Assembly (NCBI GenBank): GCA_016210055.1
Contig: JACQUZ010000123.1
Coordinates: forward strand, 1 to 54,930
Reading direction: 5' to 3'
Length of the DNA stretch: 54,930 bases
From: Deltaproteobacteria bacterium
GTDB lineage: Bacteria; Myxococcota_A; Polyangia; Haliangiales; SHYZ01
Under the pieces are notes generated by a model. The model ran no database searches and had not been told where the DNA came from. It saw only the letters and a program-made list of their open reading frames with translations. Made by a program: the position numbers and the translations under genes. Shown here piece by piece: positions 27,644-36,090 of the stretch (within the stretch, counting starts at the first letter, position 1; the number at the start of each line of letters is the position of its first letter).

Positions 27644-28029
27644 CTTCGTCTCCTGGCCACGTGCGACGCTACCAGATCGGCGAACTTGTCGGTGTCAATG
27701 GGCTTGCTCACATAGTCGTCGAAGCCCAAGGAGAGCACCCTCTCCCGATCCCCCTTCATGGCGTACCCCGTCACGGCGATCGTAGGCAGGCGTGCATCTC
27801 GGTCGTTCTCGCGAAGTTTCCGCAGGAGCGCTTCCCCACCTCCTCCCGGGAACCGCAGGTCCATGACGACCAAGTCAATGGATTCCGAACCCATCGCGGC
27901 CAGCGCCTCATCCATGGAACCGGCCTCAGCGACGCGAAAGCCTCGATACTCCAAGATCTCGCGCGCGAGGTCCCTGCTGGGCTCGTGGTCGTCGACCACC
28001 AAGATCGTCGCCTGGAGACCGTCGCTCAT
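27640..28029 (-). CDS. Single-domain response regulator
   Basis: This is a CheY-like receiver of 129 residues with D13/D14, phosphoacceptor D57 in VVMDLRFPGG, the Thr of the switch (AVTGYA) and the conserved Lys in SKPID. There is no output domain. Both ends overlap neighbours by ATGA (28029-28026 and 27643-27640), so it is made in fixed ratio with the two flanking histidine kinases and probably shuttles phosphate between them. Confidence 0.93.
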   Translation of the reverse strand: MSDGLQATILVVDDHEPSRDLAREILEYRGFRVAEAGSMDEALAAMGSESIDLVVMDLRFPGGGGEALLRKLRENDRDARLPTIAVTGYAMKGDRERVLSLGFDDYVSKPIDTDKFADLVASHVARRRR

Positions 28030-29543
28030 GCGGATGGCTCCCCTGTCATGTCGGCCGAGAATGAAGCCACGAGGGGAAGGACCACGGTGAACGTGCTCCC
28101 TTCCCCAAGCTTGCTTCTCACCCGGACTTGCCCGCCATGCAAGCGCGTGAGTCTCCTCGACAGCGCGAGCCCAAGTCCCGTTCCTTCGGGTTTTGCCCCC
28201 GACGGGTGCTCAATCTGCTCGAACTCCCGGAACAACCGCGGGATGTCTTTCTCATCGATGCCGATTCCCGTGTCCTCGACGCTAATCTCGATGGCCGGCC
28301 CCATGAGCATCGCCGAAAGAGCGACCGATCCCCCGCGTGGCGTGAACTTGATACCGTTCGAGAGCAAGTTGTAGAGGACCTGCTTGATGCGCACTGGATC
28401 CACAAAGAGCTGCGGCAAGCCAGCGGGGATGCACACCGCGAGGCGCACGCCCTGCCGCTCGGCCAGTGCCTGAACAACCGACTGCACCCCTTCGACAATG
28501 GAAGTCAGGTAGCACCACTCCTTGTTGATCTCCATGCGCCCGGCCTCCACCTTGCTCAGGTCCAGGATGTCGTTGAGCAACGAAAGAAGATGGCGCCCGC
28601 TACGCAACACGTGCTGGACGTATTCCCGCTGCTTCGGCGTGAGTGGACCGTGGATCTCTTGGTCGAGAAGCTCCGAGAAGCCGATCACCGCGTTGAGTGG
28701 AGTCCGAAGGTCATGAGACATGTTGGCAAGAAAACGTGACTTGAACTCGCTCTGGCGCTGCGCGTGCTCCTTCTCTCGCTCAAGGCGCTCGAATTGCCTG
28801 CGCTCCGCCCTGTCGACGAGGGTCACCACGAAGAGGACCCTGTCTCCCAGCCGCATCGTGCTGGTGATCACTTCCAGGTGAAGCACTTCGCCGGTCGCTC
28901 GACGAGACACCATTTCGGTCGGCGTCCCATGACCAGCATCTAGAACCGGCGAAAGAAGAATCGAGTCGATGGTGCTGCCCACGAGATCACGCTCGGAAAG
29001 GCCAAAAATGCGGCAGGTCGCGGGGTTCACCGACTCGATGACCCCCTTCTCGTCGAGTGTCACGATCCCGTCGTGGACGTTCTCCATGACGGCGCGAAGG
29101 TAGGCCTCCCGCTCACGCAGGGCCGCTTCGGCTTGACGACAAGCCGTGCGGTTCTTTGTCTCGGCGAGCTCACGCTCGATGGCCGGAACGAGGCGGGCTA
29201 GGTTGTCCTTCATGATGCATTCGCTCGCGCCGGCTTTCATGAGGCGCACGGTAGCGTCCTCGCCTATTGAAGCGGTGACCACCAGGACGGGGACTTGCTT
29301 CTGCGATTCCTTGGCGATGCTCAGGACTTGGAACGCCGAGAACTTGGGCAAGCGGTAGCTCGCAAGCACGACGTCCCACGCCCGGCTTTCAAGAGCCTCA
29401 CGGAAGTCGGAGGCGGTCTCTACCCTCATGAAATCCACTTCGAAGCCTGCGCGCCGAAGCAAGCGAGTGATGAGCAAGACGTCCTCTTGCCAGTCCTCGA
29501 CAAAGAGGGCACGCAGCGGCCGGAGCGCAGTCGCGTCAAGCAT
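28026..29543 (-). CDS. PAS histidine kinase with degenerate receiver
   Basis: This 505-residue kinase has an N-terminal receiver-like domain (about 10-125), PAS (about 145-250), HisKA with H277 (FLANMSHDLRTPL) and HATPase_c (about 385-490; NLLSNGIKFTP, DTGIGI, GTGLGLALS). In the receiver the acidic pair (E16, D17) and K112 are kept, but the phosphoacceptor position is Ser: VLASY at 59-63, where related proteins read VLSDY. The receiver probably cannot be phosphorylated at the normal site. No membrane helix is present, so it senses a cytosolic signal, perhaps through PAS. AGGT lies just before ATG 29543, and the gene ends in an ATGA overlap with the response regulator. Confidence 0.92.
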   Translation of the reverse strand: MLDATALRPLRALFVEDWQEDVLLITRLLRRAGFEVDFMRVETASDFREALESRAWDVVLASYRLPKFSAFQVLSIAKESQKQVPVLVVTASIGEDATVRLMKAGASECIMKDNLARLVPAIERELAETKNRTACRQAEAALREREAYLRAVMENVHDGIVTLDEKGVIESVNPATCRIFGLSERDLVGSTIDSILLSPVLDAGHGTPTEMVSRRATGEVLHLEVITSTMRLGDRVLFVVTLVDRAERRQFERLEREKEHAQRQSEFKSRFLANMSHDLRTPLNAVIGFSELLDQEIHGPLTPKQREYVQHVLRSGRHLLSLLNDILDLSKVEAGRMEINKEWCYLTSIVEGVQSVVQALAERQGVRLAVCIPAGLPQLFVDPVRIKQVLYNLLSNGIKFTPRGGSVALSAMLMGPAIEISVEDTGIGIDEKDIPRLFREFEQIEHPSGAKPEGTGLGLALSRRLTRLHGGQVRVRSKLGEGSTFTVVLPLVASFSADMTGEPSA

Positions 29544-29606
29544 CGCGGACCTCGCGCCAGGGCTCCCGCGTGCTTCTTGCGATAGCGTCGAGCACGTGAT
29601 CCCCCG

Positions 29607-30815
29607 CTACCATCTCGGCCGCGGCACGGGACTCGCCGGCTTCGCGAACAGGTAGCCCTGGAGGAACTCGCAGCCCATGTCAACCAACGCATCTCGCTCG
29701 CTCACTGTTTCCACTCCCTCCGCAATCACCATGATGGCCATGTCCTTGAACACGGAAATCATGGAGCGGACCAGCTTTCGCTTGGTTGCCTCGCGATGAA
29801 TGTTGCGGACAAGCGCCATGTCGAGCTTCACGATGTCCGGCTCGAGTTGCGCGAACGAGGCGAGCCCCGCGTAACCCGCGCCGAGATCATCAATGGCGAT
29901 TCGGTACCCGAGCTTGCGCAAGATGTCGATTCGCTCCCCAAGCCTTTCGACCGAAAGGAGGGATTCGCGCTCGGTGATCTCCAAGATCACTCGGGTGGAC
30001 ATGAGCGCGAGCGGCGTGTCGTCGCGGTAGAGAGTGTCGTCGCCGAGCTCGAGAGGATGAACGTTGACGAAAAGCAGACCCTCCGACGGTGCCCCGTGCT
30101 GGGTCTCGGTGACGGCCTTGCGCACCAAGCGCCCGAGATCATGGACGCGTCCGAGCTGCCGAGCGGCGTCGAAAAGCGCTGCGGGTGTGGTCAAGATCGG
30201 ATCGTTGGACCGGAGGAGCGCCTCGTGCCCATAAACCTCACGCCGCGGCCAGTACACGATGGGCTGGTACGCTATCCATGTCATGCGTACCGCTCGCTCG
30301 AAGGCGACCTCGAGCGCCATTCGGTCACCCGTGCTCTTTTCTTTCTCGCCGACGAGGTCGAGAGCCTGCCGCTTGAGCCTCGCCATTCGGCAAAGCTGAA
30401 CCGCCCTCTCGACGCTGGATCTCAGGGTGCCCGTGTCCACTGGCTTGATGAGGTACCTCAGTGCTCCACTCTCGACCGCCTTTGCCGCTGTTTCCACGCT
30501 GGGTGATGCAGTGACGAGGATCACGGGGATGTCCAGGTCTTGCTCCCGAACGCGCCGCAGAAACTCGATGCCGTCCATGCCTGGCATGGCGATGTCACTC
30601 ACGACGGCATCGAAGCGACCCTCTGCAAGCCGCGCGACCGCAGCACTTCCCCCTGAAGCCGCATCGACCAAGTAGCCGCTCGCCTCGAGGTTCCGCGTGA
30701 ACGCCCGAAGGATCTCCGGGTCATCGTCGACCAAGAGTACTCGGCCCCGCTTTTTTTCGCTCTGCGCTTGCGGGGGTTTCGATGACCTACGTCCCGTTTC
30801 TCGGTCGGCAGCCAC
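29607..30815 (-). CDS. Receiver-EAL cyclic-di-GMP phosphodiesterase
   Basis: This response regulator has 402 residues. The receiver domain (about 24-140) has phosphoacceptor D74 and a conserved Lys in LIKPVD. The EAL domain (about 170-395) appears catalytically competent: E198 of EAL, Asn in FVNVHP, ILEITE, IDDLGAGYAG, VKLD, AEGVET and LQGY are all present. It should hydrolyse cyclic di-GMP to pGpG when phosphorylated. It heads the minus-strand signalling cluster, 63 bp ahead of the pseudo-receiver kinase. GTG 30815 gives a basic, disordered leader before the receiver, and a TAGAAT lies 8 nt upstream (see 30824-30829). Confidence 0.93.
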   Translation of the reverse strand: MAADRETGRRSSKPPQAQSEKKRGRVLLVDDDPEILRAFTRNLEASGYLVDAASGGSAAVARLAEGRFDAVVSDIAMPGMDGIEFLRRVREQDLDIPVILVTASPSVETAAKAVESGALRYLIKPVDTGTLRSSVERAVQLCRMARLKRQALDLVGEKEKSTGDRMALEVAFERAVRMTWIAYQPIVYWPRREVYGHEALLRSNDPILTTPAALFDAARQLGRVHDLGRLVRKAVTETQHGAPSEGLLFVNVHPLELGDDTLYRDDTPLALMSTRVILEITERESLLSVERLGERIDILRKLGYRIAIDDLGAGYAGLASFAQLEPDIVKLDMALVRNIHREATKRKLVRSMISVFKDMAIMVIAEGVETVSERDALVDMGCEFLQGYLFAKPASPVPRPRW

Positions 30816-30823
30816 CCCGGTCT

Positions 30824-30829
30824 ATTCTA
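30824..30829 (-). promoter_or_regulatory. Possible -10 hexamer for the REC-EAL gene
   Basis: The minus strand reads TAGAAT (5 of 6 to TATAAT) ending 8 nt before GTG 30815. If used, the mRNA would be essentially leaderless. No convincing -35 was found. Confidence 0.3.
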
Positions 30830-30873
30830 ACCCTTTCCGCTCTGCGGTGGCAGGTGGAGAATGCGTTGGCGAG

Positions 30874-31827
30874 CTACCGTCGAAGCTCGCTGGCGATCTC
30901 CTGGGCAATCTGCCGCGCGCGCTCCACTTGGTCCGGAGGCAACGAAATCGCGCCAACCACGGGATGGCCACCGCCGCCGTAACGCTCGCAGATCTGCGCG
31001 ATGTTGTGGGTGCGGGCCGCTTTCGCCCATGGGTTGCTCCCCACAGAGATCTTCACGCGCGAGGCGGCACGTGTGATTCCGACCGTGTAGCGGGTGTCAG
31101 GGAACAGCATGTAGGCAATGAACTTGTTGTGGGCCTCCACCCCGTCGTCGCTCAGGTCGAACGAGACGACCCCGGCATCCAATCGAGCACGCTTCCGGAT
31201 GATTTCGACGTGTTGTCGATGGCGCTCGAGGAGCGGTTTCAAGGGCCCGGCCACGTAGTCGGACTCTGCAATCTCGCAGAGGGGCCTCTCCTGGAGGTCC
31301 CGAATGAAACGGCCGGTACTCCCGAAATCCTTGTTGTTCTCGACCCAAGTCATGAGCCGGAGCGCGGGCTCCTTGAGCTCCACGGCGGTTCGGGCGTCTG
31401 GGAACTGGGCACCGTCGATGGTGTCCGCCCAGTGGATGAGCTCGGCATAACGGGTAGCATCAAAGCCGAACCGGGATACGAGGATTTCGGCTTCGAACTT
31501 GGTATTGGAGCGCGCGGACGGGTCATAGAACTTCTTTCCGCTCTTGTCTGCCTCGAAGTGTGCGCGGTCCTCGGGAGACGAGAAAGCACTGACATGGTGA
31601 TCGAACCACCACGTAAGCCGCGGCGACTGCGAGTAGCGGAAGTCAACGCACGCGTGCTCGTCGGCGTCAAGCGCGTGGGGTGGGAACGGATCGCCTGCCT
31701 TGTGCTGGAGGCCCAGGTACTCAATCTCGGCATCCGGTCGGACGCGGTCGCGATAGAAGCGAGCCATCAATGCCGCCGACGCTGCTCCGTCGAAACAGTT
31801 GTCATGAAATAGGATCTTCAGTCGCAA
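30874..31827 (-). CDS. DHH-family phosphoesterase
   Basis: This is a 317-residue manganese-dependent phosphoesterase of the DHH superfamily (relatives act on nano-RNAs, cyclic dinucleotides, polyphosphate or pyrophosphate). Motifs are HDNCFDGAASAAL at the N-terminus, the family's H-x-x-C-x-D-G variant, then VDFRYS, the signature WWFDHHVS, HWADTIDG and, near the C-terminus, ERYGGGGHPVVGA. The substrate cannot be named from sequence. TTG 31827 is supported by GGAAGGA just upstream, which overlaps the stop codon of the preceding lipoprotein gene, so the two are coupled. With a c-di-GMP phosphodiesterase downstream, a role in breaking down the resulting dinucleotide is worth considering (inference). 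Confidence 0.88.
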   Translation of the reverse strand: MRLKILFHDNCFDGAASAALMARFYRDRVRPDAEIEYLGLQHKAGDPFPPHALDADEHACVDFRYSQSPRLTWWFDHHVSAFSSPEDRAHFEADKSGKKFYDPSARSNTKFEAEILVSRFGFDATRYAELIHWADTIDGAQFPDARTAVELKEPALRLMTWVENNKDFGSTGRFIRDLQERPLCEIAESDYVAGPLKPLLERHRQHVEIIRKRARLDAGVVSFDLSDDGVEAHNKFIAYMLFPDTRYTVGITRAASRVKISVGSNPWAKAARTHNIAQICERYGGGGHPVVGAISLPPDQVERARQIAQEIASELRR

Positions 31828-31828
31828 G

Positions 31829-33994
31829 CTATCCTTCCGGCTCTCTGGGACACGTCCACTTTACCTCGTAGGATCTGACGATCGGAGAAGTTTCCCTATC
31901 CAGGCTTGTTAGGCGGAAGGTCACTTGCAGGAACTTCGAGTCAGCTACCGGCCCTGGAGCCGCCTGCAGGTTGGCTGGCGGAATCAGGAAGGGGCCAATC
32001 AGTGGCTGCGCGGCCAGCGTCGCCAGGTCGTCACCTGCACGGACCCAAAGCTCGAGCGTGGTCATGGCGGGCGCGGTGGCATCGTACTTGATCGAGGTCC
32101 AGTGTGCCTTTTCGCCATCCGTACAACCCTCGAGGACAGTCGTGTAGTCACCGCGAGGTCGCGTGATCGTGCGGAGTCCAATTCCCGTAAAGTCCGAGTA
32201 CGTGTAGGGCGCAAGTCCGACGGGAAACACGTCGTCCACCGCGCCCGTTGCTACGACCGGCGCTCCGGTATTTGGGTCCAGCTTGATGCGTGAAGCGTTG
32301 GACGTGCTTTGGTTCACCGTCCAGACATTGCCGTCAAAGTCCACGGCAATTCCCACCGGGACCCTGCCCTTCAGATCCCACGGTCCTTGAACCGCCAGCG
32401 AGTCAGAATTTACCCTGGCAACCCTGGCGCCGAGGCTTCCATCGTGGGGGTGGAGCGCCACCCAGATATGGCCTTGTGCGTCGACGCCAACGCCCCGCGA
32501 GCGCCATTTTACGTAGGTTCCCGGAATCGCCACTTCGCTCCACTTCCCATCGGCAGGGTTGTAACGAAGCGCGGCCCCACAATTCCAGGATCCCAACCAC
32601 ACGCGATCTTTCTTGTCGACGGCAATGCCATAGGAACCGCCGCACGCGAGTCCGGACTGAACAACGCGGTTTCCCACGATCTGGCCAGTTGCCGTGTTGA
32701 TCTTGAGGATGCCGTTGCTGCCACAGCATCCGTTTGGCACCCAGAGGAATCCCTTTGAATCGATGGCGGCGCCATACGGAAAGGCATCGAGGCTGCCGGT
32801 CGCCGGAACTCGACGGATGAGCTCGCCCGTGTCACCTCGGAGCTGGTAGAACGCCCGCTCATCGTGCATGCCTATCCACGCGTTGCCGGTGGGGCTGCCA
32901 TCTGAGCCGGCGTCGATGGCGACGGCTCTCCCGACGCCGTTCTTCGCCCCGACGATGACGGAGAACTTGATGCACTCGTCGTCCTCTCCCAAGAACTCCG
33001 CGGGATCCGCGATGTTAATCTTGCCGTCCCGGTTCGCATCCCTCGAAGTGTCGATTGTGTTGTTGCCGTTGTAGTCCTGGCAGTCGTCCTCGAGGTTCAT
33101 GACCTTGGTGGCGGTCGGTTGAATGTGGATCGGTGGATCGCTGTAGAATGCCCGGTTCGCGACCCATACGTTGCCCTGGAAATCGACGGCGGTCCGAGAG
33201 GGGTTATGTTTTGAACCCCATGGCTCAATGGGTCCTGCAACGGCACCCATCACATTGACGAGGCGTCTTCTCGTCACGGATGCGTAGCGGGCCACCTCAG
33301 CGCCGGTTCGCGTGTCAAGCTTGGATACCGTGCCCTCTCCAGCGTTGGCGATCCAAAGGAAGTGGTAGTCGATTGTCTTGCTGCTCAGGACCAGGTCGCC
33401 GTCGTCGTTCAGGCCCACGCCATCAACCGTCACCGACTTGAAGCCAGGTGGGGGTTGACTCTCGGGCATCGGGAATGGCGTTCCCTCCCCGAGCGAGCTC
33501 ATGTCGCAGCCCGGCGTGCAGTCGCCGCACATCGAAAGAACTCCATCATCGACCTTGCCGTCGCAGTCGTTGTCGACCGTGTCACATCTCTCTGGACGCG
33601 GAGCCACCTGACCTTCGCATTCCCCCCAGGTCTTGGTAGCCGGGTCGCAGCGCCTGACCCCAGCCATGCATGGGGGGTTCACCATTTGCTCCGGCTTGCC
33701 GTCGAAGCAGCTGACCGAAGGTGAACCCACCTCACAAGGACACCCCTTCCCGGTCGGCTTGGTTACGCAGTCGCCAGAACAGCCCGTCCATCTCCCGGGG
33801 TCGCTGTCGTCACAGTCGGGCCCGTCCGGGCATCCAGCGCCGTACCCGTCCCGGTCGTAGTCGGTGCCCGAAGGACACTTGGGATTCTTGTTCCCGTCCT
33901 GGCCAGTTCTCTGTGAACTGTTCGGACCGCAGGACAAGATCAGGCCAGCCAGCAGCAGACACGTTGTGAAGCGAACGAAACCCGGCCGTTTCAT
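31829..33994 (-). CDS. Lipoprotein with MopE-like metal-binding repeats and Vgb-like beta-propeller
   Basis: This is a 721-residue surface lipoprotein. The signal is MKRPGFVRFTTCLLLAGLILSC, with the lipobox Cys at residue 22. A Cys-rich region follows with MopE/thrombospondin-3-like metal-binding segments (DYDRDGYGAGCPDGPDCDDSD; PERCDTVDNDCDGKVDDG). The main body is a streptogramin-lyase-like propeller with repeated blade motifs GNVWVANR, GFLWVPN, DRVWLGSW, GHIWVAL and GNVWTVN. An EF-hand/dockerin-like insert (DYNGNNTID, DANRDGKINIAD) interrupts it. ATG 33994 has a textbook ribosome site, GGAGGTGA ending 1 nt before it. It is coupled to the DHH gene by overlapping stop and ribosome site. Probably a calcium-stabilised binding or matrix protein; no lyase residues are asserted. 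Confidence 0.88.
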   Translation of the reverse strand: MKRPGFVRFTTCLLLAGLILSCGPNSSQRTGQDGNKNPKCPSGTDYDRDGYGAGCPDGPDCDDSDPGRWTGCSGDCVTKPTGKGCPCEVGSPSVSCFDGKPEQMVNPPCMAGVRRCDPATKTWGECEGQVAPRPERCDTVDNDCDGKVDDGVLSMCGDCTPGCDMSSLGEGTPFPMPESQPPPGFKSVTVDGVGLNDDGDLVLSSKTIDYHFLWIANAGEGTVSKLDTRTGAEVARYASVTRRRLVNVMGAVAGPIEPWGSKHNPSRTAVDFQGNVWVANRAFYSDPPIHIQPTATKVMNLEDDCQDYNGNNTIDTSRDANRDGKINIADPAEFLGEDDECIKFSVIVGAKNGVGRAVAIDAGSDGSPTGNAWIGMHDERAFYQLRGDTGELIRRVPATGSLDAFPYGAAIDSKGFLWVPNGCCGSNGILKINTATGQIVGNRVVQSGLACGGSYGIAVDKKDRVWLGSWNCGAALRYNPADGKWSEVAIPGTYVKWRSRGVGVDAQGHIWVALHPHDGSLGARVARVNSDSLAVQGPWDLKGRVPVGIAVDFDGNVWTVNQSTSNASRIKLDPNTGAPVVATGAVDDVFPVGLAPYTYSDFTGIGLRTITRPRGDYTTVLEGCTDGEKAHWTSIKYDATAPAMTTLELWVRAGDDLATLAAQPLIGPFLIPPANLQAAPGPVADSKFLQVTFRLTSLDRETSPIVRSYEVKWTCPREPEG

Positions 33995-34142
33995 GTCACC
34001 TCCGGAGTGACTGGTCGCTGTGTGAGCGCCTCTAATGCAATCGCCCAGCCATGGTCGAACCATTTGGTTTTGCGTCGTTTTTTTTGAGATGGGGACAGGT
34101 GACCCGACCGTCTTCGCACGCCCCTGCGACATCTGGTTACAC

Positions 34143-34172
34143 TTGACACCAGAGGGGTTCCCCTCGCATCCT
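34143..34172 (+). promoter_or_regulatory. cstA promoter with embedded operator-like palindrome
   Basis: A consensus -35 TTGACA lies at 34143-34148, and a weak -10 CATCCT lies at 34167-34172 with an 18-bp spacer. The spacer holds a perfect palindrome, GAGGGG (34152-34157), TT, CCCCTC (34160-34165). A protein bound there would block polymerase. The predicted transcript would start at or next to GTG 34181. Confidence 0.45.
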
Positions 34173-34180
34173 CGACCACC

Positions 34181-35860
34181 GTGAGCTTGCCGCTTCTCGC
34201 CGCAGTGGTCATTGCCGGCCTCGTTTTGGGGTACCGATACTATGGTGGCCTGATTGCTCGGCAGTACCGTCTAGATCCCTCGGCACCAACACCCGCCGCC
34301 AGGGTGAACGATGGCGTCGATTTCGTGCCCACCAAGCCGTTCTATCTCTTGGCGCAGCACTTCTCTGCAATTGCCGCGGCGGGACCGATTGCCGGCCCCA
34401 TTCTCGCCTGCCAGCAATTCGGCTGGGTGCCATGCCTCTTGTGGATTTCCCTTGGAGTGGTCTTCATCGGCGCCGTCCACGACTTCTCAACACTCGTCGC
34501 TTCCGTGCGGCATGACGCACGCTCTATCGCCGAGGTCATCCGGACCAACCTGGGACGTCGCGCGTGGGTGGCCATGATGGCCTTCATTTGGCTGGCACTC
34601 ATCTATGTCGTTGTCGCGTTTACTGACGTGACCGCGCAGACCTTCGTGACCGGAGACGATGACCTCGCTGGCCTGCCTTTCCGGTTCAACCCCGGGGGCG
34701 CCGTAGCCATCTCGTCTATTCTCTACCTTGGTCTCGCCGTAGTGATGGGGCTGGTCAACCGCTACCTGAGGCCGCCACTCTGGCTTCAAACGTTGATCTT
34801 CGTGCCTGCAACCTTGGGGGCGGTCTGGCTGGGTACCCGGTTCTCGACGATCATCCTGCTCGAGCCAAGGACCTGGACAATCCTAATCCTGCTCTACTGT
34901 TTCGTGGCGTCCCTAACGCCAGTCTGGGCGCTTCTCCAGCCACGGGGCTACCTCGGCGGATTCGTCTTGTACATGGCCCTAGCCGTCGGAGTCATTGGTA
35001 TCTTTTTCGGCGGCTTCGAGATCGCACAGGCCCCGTTCCACGGTTTCCGTTTCGACCAGCCCATGGGCTCCTTGTTCCCGTTCCTGTTCGTCACGATTGC
35101 GTGCGGCGCCTGCTCCGGATTTCACGGGCTCGTCTGTTCTGGCACCACGTCCAAGCAAATATCGAAGGAAACGCACTGCGCGCCCGTGGGCTTCGGGGCC
35201 ATGCTCCTCGAGGGTTTCGTCGCCGTGGTGGCCCTCACCACGGTGATGATCGCGACCAAGGCGGACATTGCGGGCAAGGGACCAGGGGCGATTTATGGCC
35301 AGGGACTCGGTCGTTTCCTCACGGTCATCATCGGCAAGGAGAACCTCGTCTTCGCCATCACCTTTGGCGCCATGGCGTTCTCCACGTTTGTCTTTGACAC
35401 CCTCGACGTGGCGACGCGCCTCGGACGATTCATCCTGCAGGAACTCTTAGGCCTGGAAGGGAAACGGAACGCCGTCTTGACCACCGCTTGTACCTGCCTC
35501 GTTCCCCTCGGGTTTCTCTTTGCATCCGGTCCTGGCGCCTACCGCTTGTTCTGGACGCTGTTTGGTACCAGCAACCAGCTCCTCGCTGCCCTTTCCCTCC
35601 TCGGGATAACAGTCTGGCTCAAGCGATCGGGCAAGCGTTACTGGTACACGCTCTATCCCATGATCTTCGTCATGGGGATAACCGCGTGGTCACTGGCCGT
35701 GCAAGCGAGGGTAGCGCTTACGAAAGGTGGCCTCGTCCCACTTATCAACGGAACGGTCGCCCTCATGCTCCTTGGCCTTGCGGGGGTCCTCACCTATTTC
35801 GGTCTTCGCGCCATGAGAGGTACACGCCCTGCGGTCGGGGAGCTAATGGATACGGCGTAG
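34181..35860 (+). CDS. cstA: Carbon starvation protein A (peptide/pyruvate transporter family)
   Basis: This polytopic inner-membrane transporter has 559 residues and about 15 hydrophobic helices. CstA-family proteins import pyruvate or peptides during carbon limitation. Family landmarks are YRYYGGLIARQYRLD at the N-terminus, NDGVDFVPTKPFYLLAQHFSAIAAAGPIAGP, ACGACSGFHGLVCSGTTSKQI and FGTSNQLLAALSLLGITVWL. It is the shorter form of the family. GTG 34181 has no ribosome site and may be leaderless given the promoter just upstream. The gene lies alone, divergent from the MopE-like lipoprotein, and its 3' end overlaps the minus-strand zinc-ribbon gene by 18 bp. Confidence 0.95.
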   Translation: MSLPLLAAVVIAGLVLGYRYYGGLIARQYRLDPSAPTPAARVNDGVDFVPTKPFYLLAQHFSAIAAAGPIAGPILACQQFGWVPCLLWISLGVVFIGAVHDFSTLVASVRHDARSIAEVIRTNLGRRAWVAMMAFIWLALIYVVVAFTDVTAQTFVTGDDDLAGLPFRFNPGGAVAISSILYLGLAVVMGLVNRYLRPPLWLQTLIFVPATLGAVWLGTRFSTIILLEPRTWTILILLYCFVASLTPVWALLQPRGYLGGFVLYMALAVGVIGIFFGGFEIAQAPFHGFRFDQPMGSLFPFLFVTIACGACSGFHGLVCSGTTSKQISKETHCAPVGFGAMLLEGFVAVVALTTVMIATKADIAGKGPGAIYGQGLGRFLTVIIGKENLVFAITFGAMAFSTFVFDTLDVATRLGRFILQELLGLEGKRNAVLTTACTCLVPLGFLFASGPGAYRLFWTLFGTSNQLLAALSLLGITVWLKRSGKRYWYTLYPMIFVMGITAWSLAVQARVALTKGGLVPLINGTVALMLLGLAGVLTYFGLRAMRGTRPAVGELMDTA

Positions 35861-36040
35861 TATCGGCCCGTCGGGCGAAAACTCCCAAGCACGGCGAGGA
35901 GCTCCCGAGCTGCTCTTGGCGTGACGAGGCATGTCCGTGGTGGGCACCTGAAAAACACCCCTGGCGCCACATTCGGGGCAGCGCTCGAACGGGGCTGTTC
36001 TGGGTAAGACCGCGTCACAGATCGTGCACTTGACGTTCAT
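35843..36040 (-). CDS. Small zinc-ribbon protein
   Basis: This is a 65-residue protein with one zinc ribbon at the N-terminus: C5-x2-C8 and C21-x2-C24 (NVKCTICDAVLP, RCPECGARG). The tail is basic and probably disordered. ATG 36040 was chosen as the codon just before the ribbon; longer in-frame versions add an unconserved Arg-rich leader that overlaps the divergent membrane gene. Such small ribbons are often regulatory (FmdB-like) proteins. Its last 18 bases are antisense to the cstA end. Function unknown. Confidence 0.68.
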   Translation of the reverse strand: MNVKCTICDAVLPRTAPFERCPECGARGVFQVPTTDMPRHAKSSSGAPRRAWEFSPDGPILRRIH

Positions 36041-36090
36041 AGCGTGCGAGACATTGCAAGGCATGGACCTACGTTGTAACGTCCGCGCCG

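Noticed and set aside
34060..34100. T-rich run after AACCATTTGGTT upstream of cstA, resembling an intrinsic terminator
   Set aside because: No gene is transcribed toward it on the plus strand; the neighbours are divergent there, and the stem is only 5 bp.
36071..36082. Palindrome ACGTTGTAACGT between the zinc-ribbon and HemJ-like genes
   Set aside because: Arms are only 5 bp and a single occurrence; too likely by chance to annotate as an operator.
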